Positions 1-7,025 of a DNA stretch of 12,828 nt are shown in pieces. Position numbers and translations under genes: made by a program. The stretch's first letter is position 1; every line of letters begins with the position of its first letter. The notes beneath the pieces are model-generated. The model made no database searches. It saw nothing but the letters and a program-made list of their open reading frames with translations, and was not told the DNA's origin. The stretch covers positions 1 through 12,828 of the forward strand of contig CAMLNG010000053.1 in assembly GCA_946481195.1 (NCBI GenBank), written 5' to 3'. Source of the DNA: an uncultured Chromatiaceae bacterium (GTDB taxonomy: Bacteria; Pseudomonadota; Gammaproteobacteria; Enterobacterales; Alteromonadaceae).

Positions 1-671
1 AAGCCAAAACTTAATAAGGCGTAACTGCGATCAGCCAGCGCTTCGCCGATGGCATGGCGAATGCCTTTGTCATCCTCATGTTTTACCGGCGCAGCGCTGC
101 CGCCAGTGAATTTGGCAATCAGCGGAATAGTCGCGAGCGCTGTCAGCGCCAAGGCCCACATCGCGCCCATCCAGCCGACGCTCTGGATTAGCTTTTGTGA
201 CAGCGGCGCAAATACAAACTGCCCAAAAGAACCACCGGCGTTGATAATCCCGGACGCAGTGCCCCGCGCTTCAGCCGGTAAGCGCTGCGAAGCTGCACCT
301 ATTAACACCGAAAACCCACTGATACCTGAGCCGACCGCTGTCAGTAAGCCCACACTGAGCACCAGACCCAAAGTACCGCTGGCAAATGGCGTCAGCGCAC
401 AACCGGCCGCCAGCAGCAACAAACCGCCAACTAACACCGGGCCTGCACCAAAACGGTCCGCCAAAGCCCCGGCCACCGGCTGCGCCGCGCCCCAGCTCAG
501 CTGCGCAATCGCCATGGCAAAACTGATGGCCGCAATCCCCATACCAGTTGAGGCACTGATTGGCGCCACAAACAAACCAAAGGACTGCCGGATGCCCATA
601 GTGACCATCAAAATACCGGCCGCAGCCAACACGACCACCAATACATCAGGACGACGCACACTGTGAAACAT
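1..671 (-). CDS. MFS transporter, N-terminal part (3' end outside window)
   Basis: Inner-membrane major facilitator superfamily permease; the substrate cannot be told. Reading from ATG at 671, 223 codons stay open to the left edge, so roughly half of a usual ~400-residue MFS protein is visible. The product begins MFHSVRRPDVLVVV and shows about six alternating hydrophobic segments. A loop motif GALADRFGAG near residues 69-78 matches the MFS signature between TM2 and TM3 (G-x-x-x-D-R-x-G). A polar loop (KHEDDKG), the usual break between the two six-helix halves, lies near the left edge. The start is supported by an AAGGTG ribosome site at 678-683. The overall look (MGIRQSFGLFVAPI near residues 25-38) recalls the oxalate/formate and monocarboxylate-type MFS group; this is family-level inference. 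It is co-directional with the LysR gene upstream (128-bp gap), so it may be controlled by or read through from it. A long plus-strand frame over the same bases is a shadow. Confidence 0.9.
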   Translation of the reverse strand, partial: MFHSVRRPDVLVVVLAAAGILMVTMGIRQSFGLFVAPISASTGMGIAAISFAMAIAQLSWGAAQPVAGALADRFGAGPVLVGGLLLLAAGCALTPFASGTLGLVLSVGLLTAVGSGISGFSVLIGAASQRLPAEARGTASGIINAGGSFGQFVFAPLSQKLIQSVGWMGAMWALALTALATIPLIAKFTGGSAAPVKHEDDKGIRHAIGEALADRSYALLSFG

Positions 672-755
672 AACAAACACCTTAGCGCCCAAAGTGGCAA
701 CAAAAAGTAATTCACCATGATGCCGTTTGCCTAGAAAAAGCACCAGCAGTGGTTA

Positions 756-774
756 TGGCAACAGTGCGTTGCCA
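756..774 (-). other. Stem-loop between the LysR and MFS genes
   Basis: Perfect 7-bp inverted repeat TGGCAAC / GTTGCCA with a 5-nt loop, 26 bp past the LysR stop codon on the transcribed strand. It is not followed directly by a T-run (a TTTTT lies about 14 nt further on), so it may be a weak attenuator or mRNA-end structure rather than a classical terminator. Confidence 0.4.
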
Positions 775-799
775 GAGACAGGCCGACAGGGCTTACCTG

Positions 800-1708
800 T
801 TACCGCGCAGGCGTTTCCCCTTCAATCAGCGCTTTTTGTGCCTGCAACTCAGCGGTTAAATGTTCAACAACGGCAGTAATGCGCTTAACCCCACGCCACT
901 GCGGGTGCCAGAGCAGCCACAAATCCGAAGTAAACTCAGGGATCGGGTCGCTGGCTCTGACCAGTCCCGCACAGCGATCGCCTAAATAACAGGGCAAAAC
1001 CGCTAGCCCAATGCCTGCGTTGGCCAGTAATGCCACATGTTCAATATTGTCGCAGCGCATGGTGGCCCGTTCAAAATGGCCCTCGTTTTTTAACCAGGCC
1101 ACAGAATCCTGATGACTAAAACTGGCATCCGGCGTCACCCAGGGCAGATGTTTCCAGTGCTTGGGGTCTGCCGGTGCAAAGGACCGGGGGCGGTACACAC
1201 AGACCGCCATCCGGCCTATGTTGGTGCCAATCAAATGCTCAGGCGGCTGGCCGCCCGATCGCAAGGCGATATCGGCTTCGTGCTGCGACAAATCCACTAA
1301 CCGGGTTGAACTGCTGATTTGCAGTTGAATTTTTGGCAATTTGACCGCCAGCGATTGCAGGACAGGTGCCAGCAGGCTTGGCATAAAAACCGGTGCCACC
1401 GACAGGCTCACCTGCCCTGCCAACACATTGGGTTGCATGACGGTGGACGAAGCCAAACCCAGCACTTCGTTTTCGATTTTTTCTGCCAGCGCGATATAGA
1501 CAGCGGCCGCTTCCGTCGGGTGATAGCCCTGCCGGCTGCGCACAAACAGGCTTAAGCCTAGCACTTGTTCAATAGACCGGATGCGGCGAAATAACGTCGG
1601 ATGACTGGAATTCAGCGCGCCTGCAGCGCTTTTTAATGAACCATGCCGGGCTACTGCCAGAATGATGCGAAAGTCATCCCAGACCACTTGATGTTCATTT
1701 TTAAACAT
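800..1708 (-). CDS. LysR-family transcriptional regulator
   Basis: 302-residue LysR-type regulator, the normal family length. An N-terminal winged helix-turn-helix is seen at about residues 9-68 (WDDFRIILAVARHGSLKSAA then a recognition helix around HPTLFRRIRSIEQ and GLSLFVR). A periplasmic-binding-like effector domain follows to the C-terminus (IGTNIGRMAVCVYRP, GIGLAVLPCYLGD). Such proteins bind upstream of divergent genes and respond to a small metabolite; the effector is unknown. The ATG start at 1708 has only a weak GGGTG ribosome site but fits the conserved family N-terminus. Its start lies 79 bp from the divergent gene at 1788, and an inverted repeat sits between them, which suggests control of that gene and autoregulation. 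It also faces the MFS gene downstream on the same strand. Confidence 0.93.
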   Translation of the reverse strand: MFKNEHQVVWDDFRIILAVARHGSLKSAAGALNSSHPTLFRRIRSIEQVLGLSLFVRSRQGYHPTEAAAVYIALAEKIENEVLGLASSTVMQPNVLAGQVSLSVAPVFMPSLLAPVLQSLAVKLPKIQLQISSSTRLVDLSQHEADIALRSGGQPPEHLIGTNIGRMAVCVYRPRSFAPADPKHWKHLPWVTPDASFSHQDSVAWLKNEGHFERATMRCDNIEHVALLANAGIGLAVLPCYLGDRCAGLVRASDPIPEFTSDLWLLWHPQWRGVKRITAVVEHLTAELQAQKALIEGETPAR

Positions 1709-1732
1709 AGCACCCGCAATATTGTCGATTTT

Positions 1733-1754
1733 ATATGTTCATTTAAGCACATAT
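1733..1754. promoter_or_regulatory. Putative LysR operator in divergent intergenic region
   Basis: Perfect 6-bp dyad ATATGT - 10 nt - ACATAT in the 79-bp gap between the LysR start (1708) and the divergent start (1788). It overlaps an AT-rich stretch (TTTATA at 1729-1734, i.e. TATAAA on the minus strand) that could serve as the LysR -10. An interrupted dyad between a LysR gene and its divergent neighbour is the usual place and form for a LysR site. The binding itself is inferred. Confidence 0.4.
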
Positions 1755-1787
1755 GATGACGCCATTCAGTTAAAAGGAGCGGTTTTA

Positions 1788-2414
1788 ATGAGCACTACAT
1801 CTATCACTTTGGCCGGGTTGACTGCATCCCTGTTGGCTGGCCACGCCACTGCAGCTGATAGCCGGCCGGGTGAGCCCACCCCCTGCAATAGCTCGTTGCA
1901 AATAGCGACACATAAAAACAACAGCGGACAGGACGATTTTGATTTTTTAACCGGTGACTGGATAGTGCAGAACCAACGGCTGAAACAGCGCTTTGCCGGC
2001 AGTAACGACTGGGAATCCTTCAGTGCCAGGCAAACCAATCAGCCACTGCCGGCCGGCATCGGTAACTATGATGATTTTGTCGCCGCAGACTGGCGACCTG
2101 ATTTTGTTGGTATGTCGCTGCGGGTGTTTAACCCGGTCACTCAACTGTGGAGTATTTATTGGCTCGACAATCAATCGGGTGGCCTGAATCCGCAAGGTCA
2201 GCTGAACCCGCCGGTTGTCGGCAAATTTGAGGCCGGCATCGGCACTTTTACCGGCGACGATGTGATTGATGGCCGCCCGGTGAAAGTGCGGTATGTCTGG
2301 TCCAATATCAGAGCCAACACAGCGCACTGGGAACAAGCGATGTCGCTCGATGGTGGGCAAAGCTGGGAAGTAAACTGGAAAATGGCGATGACGCGGGCAC
2401 CGGCTGCCAAGTAA
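1788..2414 (+). CDS. Exported protein of a DUF1579-like / calycin-like family
   Basis: 208-residue protein of unknown function, probably secreted to the periplasm. The N-terminus (MSTTSITLAGLTASLLAG then HATAAD) looks like a signal peptide with an A-x-A type cleavage near residue 23, although its n-region lacks the usual positive charges. The mature part has the recognisable pattern DFDFLTGDW near the start, then GIGNYDDF, LRVFNPVTQLWSIYWLD, KFEAGIGTFTGDD, GRPVKVRYVWS and WEQAMSLDGGQSWEVNW. These segments recur in many bacterial proteins in which a short beta-barrel-like domain is predicted; no enzyme activity is established that I know of. ATG at 1788 is chosen because AAAAGGAG (1772-1779) sits 8 nt upstream. 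An in-frame TTG at 1722 would run through the regulatory dyad and is rejected. The gene is divergent from the LysR regulator, its likely controller, and convergent with the peptidase gene. Confidence 0.8.
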   Translation: MSTTSITLAGLTASLLAGHATAADSRPGEPTPCNSSLQIATHKNNSGQDDFDFLTGDWIVQNQRLKQRFAGSNDWESFSARQTNQPLPAGIGNYDDFVAADWRPDFVGMSLRVFNPVTQLWSIYWLDNQSGGLNPQGQLNPPVVGKFEAGIGTFTGDDVIDGRPVKVRYVWSNIRANTAHWEQAMSLDGGQSWEVNWKMAMTRAPAAK

Positions 2415-2439
2415 CTATCCTGACCCCATCCAGCGCCTG

Positions 2440-2466
2440 AAAAAAAGGCCGGCAAATGCCGGCCTT
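2440..2466 (-). terminator. Rho-independent terminator of the prolyl oligopeptidase gene
   Basis: Perfect 10-bp GC-rich stem (2445-2454 with 2457-2466, core GGCCGGC/GCCGGCC, 2-nt loop). On the minus strand it is followed by a run of seven T (2440-2446). It lies 25 bp past the peptidase stop. On the plus strand only CTT follows, so it serves mainly the minus-strand gene but could also slow transcription arriving from the 1788 gene. Confidence 0.9.
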
Positions 2467-2490
2467 CGTCTCAGGCAAAAACGCCACAGC

Positions 2491-4668
2491 TTATTGCGCT
2501 TTAGCGACTTCTTTTACGCCCATATTCCACAGCGTGAAACCAAAGGTATCCGCAGTTTGTTCAATGGTTTTAGACACCGGCGTACCTGCACCGTGACCGG
2601 CGTTGGTTTCAATGCGAATGAGCTGCGGGTTAGTACCGCCGGCTTTGGCCTGCAGTTCGGCAGCAAACTTAAAGCTGTGCGCCGGAACGACGCGGTCATC
2701 ATGATCGCCGGTGGTGACTAAAGTCGCTGGATAAGCCACATCTTTTTTCACATTGTGTACCGGTGAATAGCCTTTGAGATATTCAAACATCTCTTTGGAC
2801 TGCTCTGCCGTGCCGTAGTCAAAGCCCCAGCCAGCACCTGCTGTGAAGGTGTGATAACGCAGCATGTCGAGCACGCCTACTGCCGGCAGTGCCACTTTCA
2901 TCAGGTCTGGACGTTGTGTCATCACAGCACCGACTAACAGGCCACCATTCGAACCACCGCGAATCGCCAGTTTGTCGTTTGACGTGTATTTCTGCGCCAC
3001 CAGGTATTCGCCGGCCGCGATAAAATCGTCAAACACGTTTTGTTTTTTCAGCTGAATACCGGCTTCATGCCAGGCTTTGCCGTACTCACCACCACCACGC
3101 AGGTTTGGCACTGCGTAGACGCCGCCCATTTCCATCCACACCAGGTTGGCGACGCTGAAGCTTGGCGTCAGGCTGACGTTAAAACCACCGTAGCCATACA
3201 GCATGGTTGGGTTAGTGCCGTCCAGTTGCAGGCCTTTTTTGTGCGTGATGATCATCGGCACTTTAGTACCGTCTTTCGAGGTGTAGAACACCTGCTTAGA
3301 TTCATAATCGTCGCTGTTAAACTTCACGGCAGGTTTGAAGTGTACTTTGGATTCGCCGGTGGCCGGGTCATAAGCGTAAATCGAACCAGGGGTGTTGTAG
3401 TTGGCGAAGCTGAAATACAGCACTGTGTCTTTGGCTTTGCCATCAAAACCGCCGACGGTACCCACGCCTGGCAGCTGCACGTCGCGCACCAGTTTGCCGT
3501 CATAGTCAAATTGCTGCACTTTAGAGATAGCATCAACCATATAAGTAGCGAAGAATGAACCAGAACCTTTGCTGACTTCCAGTACATTGGCAGTCTCAGG
3601 AATCACATCTTTCCACTGGTCTTGTGCCGGCTTGGTCATATCAATGGCGATGAGCCGCTGATTTGGCGCTTTGAAGTTGGTTGAGAAGTACAGCACATCG
3701 CCTTTGCTGTCGATCAGGTTGTAATCTGAGCTGCCTTCACCGTCTAATGTCACAAATGCGCTGTCTGGTTTGGTTAAATCTTTCACCAGCAGCTTGTTAC
3801 CAGAAGTGGCGTTGGCGGCAGAAACCACCAGATATTTGCCATCCTGTGTCACCACACCACCGACATAACGGTGTTTCTCGGCGTCAGTGCCGCCGTAAAT
3901 CAGCTGGTCATCTTTTTGCGCAGTGCCCAGTTTGTGGTAATACAGCTTATGCTGGTCGGTTTTGGCCGACAGTTCGCTGCCTTTTGGCTTGTCGTAGCTG
4001 GAGTAGAAGAAACCTTCATTGCCTTTAAACGAAATGCCGGAGAACTTCACATCGACCAGTTCTGGTTCCAGTTTTTCTTTGGTTTCAGCATTGATGACAA
4101 AAACTTTGCGCCAGTCACTGCCACCTTCAGAAATGGCATACGCAGCGATAGAACCGTCTTCAGTGAACTGTAAATCCGCCAGTGAGGTGGTGCCGTCGGC
4201 GGAGAAGCCGTTTGGATCAAGGAACACTTCGGCCGGGCCGCCGTCTTTCTGGCGATAGACGACATATTGGTTTTGCAGACCGTCGTTTTTGTAGAAATAG
4301 GTATAAGCGCCTTCTTTGGTCGGTGCACCGACTTTTTCGTAGTTCCACAGCGCTTCTAAGCGCTGTTTAATCTGGTCGCGATATGGAATTTGCGCCAGGT
4401 AATCAAAAGTCACTTTGTTTTGTGCTTTGACCCAGTCCGCCGTTTCGGCGCTGCGGTCATCTTCTAACCAGCGGTACGGGTCCGCCACTTTAGTTTCAAA
4501 ATAGGTGTCGACCACATCACCTTGTTTGGTCGCTGCGTATTGCAGTTTTGCCACAGGTGCAGCCTCCGCGACTGTTGTGCCTGCTGCTGCAGTTGCAGCT
4601 TGTTCTGGTTTTGGTCCACAGGCAGTTAATACAGCAAGCGCCACTGCGCCCAGCATCAAACGTTTCAT
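2491..4668 (-). CDS. Prolyl oligopeptidase family serine peptidase (S9A), lipoprotein
   Basis: 725-residue serine peptidase that cleaves short peptides after proline; length matches the ~710-residue family plus a leader. The N-terminus [17 protein letters not shown] is a lipoprotein signal with lipobox LTAC (lipid-modified Cys17). Gly follows, not Asp, so outer-membrane sorting is likely. A beta-propeller domain spans roughly residues 110-460, after the typical S9A segment DPYRWLEDD. The C-terminal alpha/beta-hydrolase domain holds the triad: Ser573 in GGSNGG, Asp657 in DHDDRV and His692 in NAGHGAG. Spacing is close to porcine POP (554/641/680), and the substrate-binding Arg of DDRV is present. 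ATG at 4668 is preferred over an adjacent TTG (4671) because AGGGGAG (4674-4680) then has a 5-nt spacer. Own promoter and terminator suggest a single-gene unit. A periplasmic peptide-scavenging role is inferred. Confidence 0.95.
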   Translation of the reverse strand: MKRLMLGAVALAVLTACGPKPEQAATAAAGTTVAEAAPVAKLQYAATKQGDVVDTYFETKVADPYRWLEDDRSAETADWVKAQNKVTFDYLAQIPYRDQIKQRLEALWNYEKVGAPTKEGAYTYFYKNDGLQNQYVVYRQKDGGPAEVFLDPNGFSADGTTSLADLQFTEDGSIAAYAISEGGSDWRKVFVINAETKEKLEPELVDVKFSGISFKGNEGFFYSSYDKPKGSELSAKTDQHKLYYHKLGTAQKDDQLIYGGTDAEKHRYVGGVVTQDGKYLVVSAANATSGNKLLVKDLTKPDSAFVTLDGEGSSDYNLIDSKGDVLYFSTNFKAPNQRLIAIDMTKPAQDQWKDVIPETANVLEVSKGSGSFFATYMVDAISKVQQFDYDGKLVRDVQLPGVGTVGGFDGKAKDTVLYFSFANYNTPGSIYAYDPATGESKVHFKPAVKFNSDDYESKQVFYTSKDGTKVPMIITHKKGLQLDGTNPTMLYGYGGFNVSLTPSFSVANLVWMEMGGVYAVPNLRGGGEYGKAWHEAGIQLKKQNVFDDFIAAGEYLVAQKYTSNDKLAIRGGSNGGLLVGAVMTQRPDLMKVALPAVGVLDMLRYHTFTAGAGWGFDYGTAEQSKEMFEYLKGYSPVHNVKKDVAYPATLVTTGDHDDRVVPAHSFKFAAELQAKAGGTNPQLIRIETNAGHGAGTPVSKTIEQTADTFGFTLWNMGVKEVAKAQ

Positions 4669-4702
4669 CAAAGCTCCCCTTTGCTTTTTTATTCAGGCAG
4701 CG

Positions 4703-4730
4703 AGGATAACAAATTTTTCACAGCGGACAA
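4703..4730 (-). promoter_or_regulatory. Sigma-70-type promoter of the prolyl oligopeptidase gene
   Basis: On the minus strand, TTGTCC (-35, 4725-4730) and TATCCT (-10, 4703-4708) are separated by 16 nt with an A/T-rich spacer, and lie 35 bp upstream of the start codon. Both hexamers match the consensus at four of six positions. Confidence 0.55.
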
Positions 4731-4847
4731 ATGCAGCGCGCCGCGACTGAGCGCGCAGCAGGCGGTTTTCGCCGCCAAAGCAGCAAAACACTTTAAATCA
4801 ACCGAGTTACCGGCATGCGGTAAATGAGGAAAGACGCCACCGCAACT

Positions 4848-5732
4848 TCAAGGCTGTCGTGCAGACACGCCCCAGTTACGCTGGTGAGCAATCAGCGCCA
4901 ACACTATCAGTGCCATACCGCCGTATTGACTCAGGCTTAACGTCAGGTCGTAGTACCAGAAATCAATCAGCACCGTCAAAAGCGGATAAACAAAGGACAG
5001 AAACGCGATGCTGGTCACCGGCAGGCGCTGAAAGGCGCTATACATCAGGTTATACATCAGGCCGGTGTGCACCAACCCCAACGTCACGAGCGCGCCGATG
5101 CTGATGGCTGGCATTACCAGCAGCGAAGTTTTCTCCAGCGGTAACATCAACAGCACGCCCAGCACCATCTGCAAACCGGCAATTTGCGCGGGCGCAATAC
5201 CGGTTAACTTGCGGGTCGTCAGCGTCGCCACTGCATACAAACAAGCCGCCACAGCGGCGAGACCCACGCCCTGCCATAACAGCGGGTTATGGCTGTCCTG
5301 CCCAAGGCCGGTGGTGCCGGCAACCCCGACAAAAGCCAGTGCCAGCCAGCCCCATTTCGCCGCCGGCGGCCATTGTTTGCTGCCCAAAGCAGTCAGCAAC
5401 AACAGGAAAAACGGCTGGGTGTGATACACCAGCGTCGCAATCGAAATTGAACTGAGTTTGTAAGCGCCAAACAGACAAAACCAGTTGGCCACCAGCGCCA
5501 GACCACCCGCCAGCAAATAGCCGCTTTGCTGTGCGCTCAGTGTCTGCCAACCGCGTTGCCAGCTTAAATAAGCCAGCAAAGCGATACCGCCGAGCAAACA
5601 GCGGTAAAACACCACAGTCGCCGTATCCTGGCCACTTTCGACAACAAAAAGACCAATAGTGCCAGACATCAGCATCGCCACCAGCATGCGCCAGCTACCG
5701 GCAAACTGCGGGTGTTGCAGCAGGGTTTGCAT
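4848..5732 (-). CDS. EamA/DMT-family permease
   Basis: 294-residue inner-membrane protein of the drug/metabolite transporter superfamily, with about ten hydrophobic helices in two EamA repeats of five. Segments include MLVAMLMSGTIGLFVVES, GVGLAAVAACLYAVATLTTR and SIAFLSFVYPLLTVLIDFWY, the last being the family's late proline-containing helix. Members export amino acids, metabolites or drugs; the substrate here is not predictable. ATG at 5732 is chosen because an AGGAA ribosome site lies just upstream (ACAGGAATATCC then ATG). The 20-residue in-frame extension to 5792 lacks a ribosome site and is not hydrophobic. The gene follows the large inverted repeat region (5831-6502) on its upstream side and ends 179 bp before the peptidase start. 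No clear terminator follows: GGCGG/CCGCC and TTACCG/CGGTAA stem-loops in the gap lack T-runs. Confidence 0.9.
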   Translation of the reverse strand: MQTLLQHPQFAGSWRMLVAMLMSGTIGLFVVESGQDTATVVFYRCLLGGIALLAYLSWQRGWQTLSAQQSGYLLAGGLALVANWFCLFGAYKLSSISIATLVYHTQPFFLLLLTALGSKQWPPAAKWGWLALAFVGVAGTTGLGQDSHNPLLWQGVGLAAVAACLYAVATLTTRKLTGIAPAQIAGLQMVLGVLLMLPLEKTSLLVMPAISIGALVTLGLVHTGLMYNLMYSAFQRLPVTSIAFLSFVYPLLTVLIDFWYYDLTLSLSQYGGMALIVLALIAHQRNWGVSARQP

Positions 5733-5787
5733 GGATATTCCTGTGAATTTACATCTTTGACGGATAGTGCGGTAGCCGGGGGCCGGA

Positions 5788-5820
5788 TGCAAGTCTGGCT
5801 TGCAGCAACAGTCTGTTGCT
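5788..5820. repeat. Two abutting small palindromes upstream of the EamA gene
   Basis: TGCAAG-5nt-CTTGCA (5788-5804) is directly followed, sharing one base, by AGCAACAG-T-CTGTTGCT (5804-5820, 8-bp arms around one base). Both stems are perfect. They sit 56-88 bp upstream of the EamA start and end 10 bp before the large inverted repeat begins. They could be operator sites for the EamA gene or an outer part of the repeat element; the sequence does not decide. Confidence 0.5.
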
Positions 5821-5830
5821 CGTTGCTTTG

Positions 5831-6125
5831 TTTTTTGCCCTGCGGGCGGCGGCTTTGGTTTAATTTTTCGTCTTTTCCTTCGCGGGAAGACCGTCTAGCA
5901 AAGATTTCACCTGTCGGTGAGTCACTTTCTTTTGTTTCAGCAAAAGAAAGTAACCAAAGAAAAACCGACCCCGGTTCCGCTCGAAAGCCCGTCTGAAAAC
6001 CGCCGTCCAAGGCAGCGCAGCAACTCGCGGTGCGCTAGCGTCGCACCGCTCAAACACTCTGCGCTTTAAAACCTTGGCCAACGATTTTCAGCCGGCTCGC
6101 TCCAACGGGGAAACGGTTTTGTAGA
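5831..6125 (+). repeat. Structured repeat, left copy of an inverted pair
   Basis: About 295 bp that is repeated in inverted orientation at 6207-6502. Blocks shared exactly with the right copy include 5887-5904 (18 bp), 5970-5991 (22 bp) and 6093-6109 (17 bp); the outer end (TTTTTTGCCCTGCGGGCG) is also shared. Internal stem-loops: TCACC/GGTGA (5907-5920), CTTTCTTTTG/CAAAAGAAAG (5925-5950), and a long compound hairpin 5993-6091. The last is made of an outer stem (5993-6012 with 6072-6091), a middle stem AGCGCAG/CTGCGCT (6014-6020 with 6059-6065) and an inner stem GCGGTGCG/CGCACCGC (6027-6034 with 6042-6049) capped by CTAGCGT. Short reading frames here are not supported as genes. Function unknown; see findings. 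Confidence 0.9.
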
Positions 6126-6206
6126 TGGTGTTGATGAAACAAACAAAACCAGAATGCTGCAGTAGTTGGCTTTGCTCTTTATGTTCTACCGTTCAAGACA
6201 AAAACA

Positions 6207-6502
6207 ACTAAAAAAACCAATCGCCCGTTGGAGCGAGCCGATGAAAAATGGTGATTTGAGGTTTTAAGAAAACGAGTGTTTGAGCGATTCGACGTTAGCG
6301 AATCGCGAGTTGCGTTTTCGCCTCAAATTGCCATTTTTCAGCGGGCTTTCGAGCGGAACCGGGTGCGCCTTTTCTTTCGGTTCCTTTCTTTTGGCAAGGC
6401 AAAAGAAAGGAACTCACCGTTAGGTGAACTCTTTGCTAGACGGTCTTTCAGACTCAGGAAATAACAAAAAATAAGCCCAACAACGCCCGCAGGGCAAAAA
6501 AA
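6207..6502 (-). repeat. Structured repeat, right copy of an inverted pair
   Basis: Inverted, diverged copy of 5831-6125. Its outer end (6485-6502) touches the stop codon of the hydrolase gene (6503-6505). It keeps the same folded plan: TCACC/GGTGA (6414-6427), a perfect 13-bp stem at 6381-6393 with 6400-6412, and a compound hairpin 6242-6340. The latter has an outer stem (6242-6261 with 6321-6340, 18 of 20 pairs), a middle stem GAAAACG/CGTTTTC (6268-6274 with 6313-6319) and an inner stem GCGATTCG/CGAATCGC (6284-6291 with 6299-6306). Middle, inner and outer stems differ in sequence from the left copy yet remain paired. The 81-bp centre between the copies (6126-6206) is A/T-rich and shows no gene or clear promoter. 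Confidence 0.9.
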
Positions 6503-7006
6503 TCAAGCCACGCGCTGCGCTGCCCCTTGCCGCCATGACTGCAGCACTGCGTCAACAATCAGCGCATGGTCGGCGTTCAGCACCAGATGTTGGTGGGCGT
6601 GCAGCTGCGGCCAGTGTTGCCACCAGCCGCCGCAGCGGGCCACCAGATTGGCGAAATTCACCGAGGTATCACCGGCCAGATAATTACGCCAGTGCCGGCA
6701 ATGTTTGCGCAGCATTTCACCGTTGGGTTTGCGCCAGCTGACCGGGTCTATCGTCACTAATTCGTCGACACGATAACCGCTGGCAATGACCCGGGCGGCA
6801 GTGCTGGCACCGTAGCTGTGCGCGATGACCAGCACCGGCTGACCGGCATGTTGCTGTAAAAACCGGCCTAAGGCGCGGGATTCAAACCACTGAAAATAAT
6901 GCTGGCCCTGCAACACGTGCTGGCGTACCAGGCCGGTGTATTTGTCCAGCGCACCGCCGACCCAAATCACCCGGCGCAACTCGGTCACACTGCTGTTGTA
7001 GCTCAT
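6503..7006 (-). CDS. Small alpha/beta-hydrolase-like protein
   Basis: 167-residue cytoplasmic protein without a signal peptide. It has a minimal alpha/beta-hydrolase core: the oxyanion-region strand RRVIWVGGA near residue 12, the nucleophile elbow AHSYGAS with Ser64 (G-x-S-x-G form with Ala-His in front), a strand-end acid in TIDPVSW (Asp87), and a C-terminal His147 in NADHALIV. Lipases, thioesterases and esterases share this plan; the substrate is unknown. Asp87 may be structural rather than catalytic, since it lies only 23 residues after the Ser. At this length it lacks a lid domain. ATG at 7006 has AAGGTGG seven nt upstream. It is the third gene of the rmuC transcription unit, 19 bp after the binding-protein gene. 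Its stop codon directly abuts the structured repeat, which would form its 3' untranslated region if transcription continues. Confidence 0.75.
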   Translation of the reverse strand: MSYNSSVTELRRVIWVGGALDKYTGLVRQHVLQGQHYFQWFESRALGRFLQQHAGQPVLVIAHSYGASTAARVIASGYRVDELVTIDPVSWRKPNGEMLRKHCRHWRNYLAGDTSVNFANLVARCGGWWQHWPQLHAHQHLVLNADHALIVDAVLQSWRQGAAQRVA

Positions 7007-7025
7007 GCGTCACCCACCTTAGACC

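Noticed and set aside
49..666. Long plus-strand open frame of 205 codons
   Set aside because: It is the shadow of the minus-strand MFS gene, which has a ribosome site, membrane helices and an MFS loop motif. The plus-strand product is a low-complexity Ala/Pro/Thr-rich string.
1722..1787. N-terminal extension of the DUF1579-like gene from a TTG
   Set aside because: It runs through the regulatory dyad and promoter area and lacks a ribosome site; ATG at 1788 has a strong one and a signal peptide.
3040..3558. 172-codon plus-strand frame inside the peptidase gene
   Set aside because: Shadow of the S9A peptidase, whose catalytic triad and length are intact on the minus strand.
5733..5792. N-terminal extension of the EamA permease
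   Set aside because: No ribosome site; the added residues are polar and basic; the ATG at 5732 has AGGAA in place.
5712..5996. Short reading frames over the left repeat copy and the EamA upstream region
   Set aside because: No ribosome sites, no family likeness, and composition explained by the inverted repeats.
5831..6502. Insertion sequence or classical MITE
   Set aside because: No transposase frame, and no clear target-site duplication at the outer ends; the nested co-varying hairpins are more elaborate than simple terminal inverted repeats. A trans-mobilised element remains possible.
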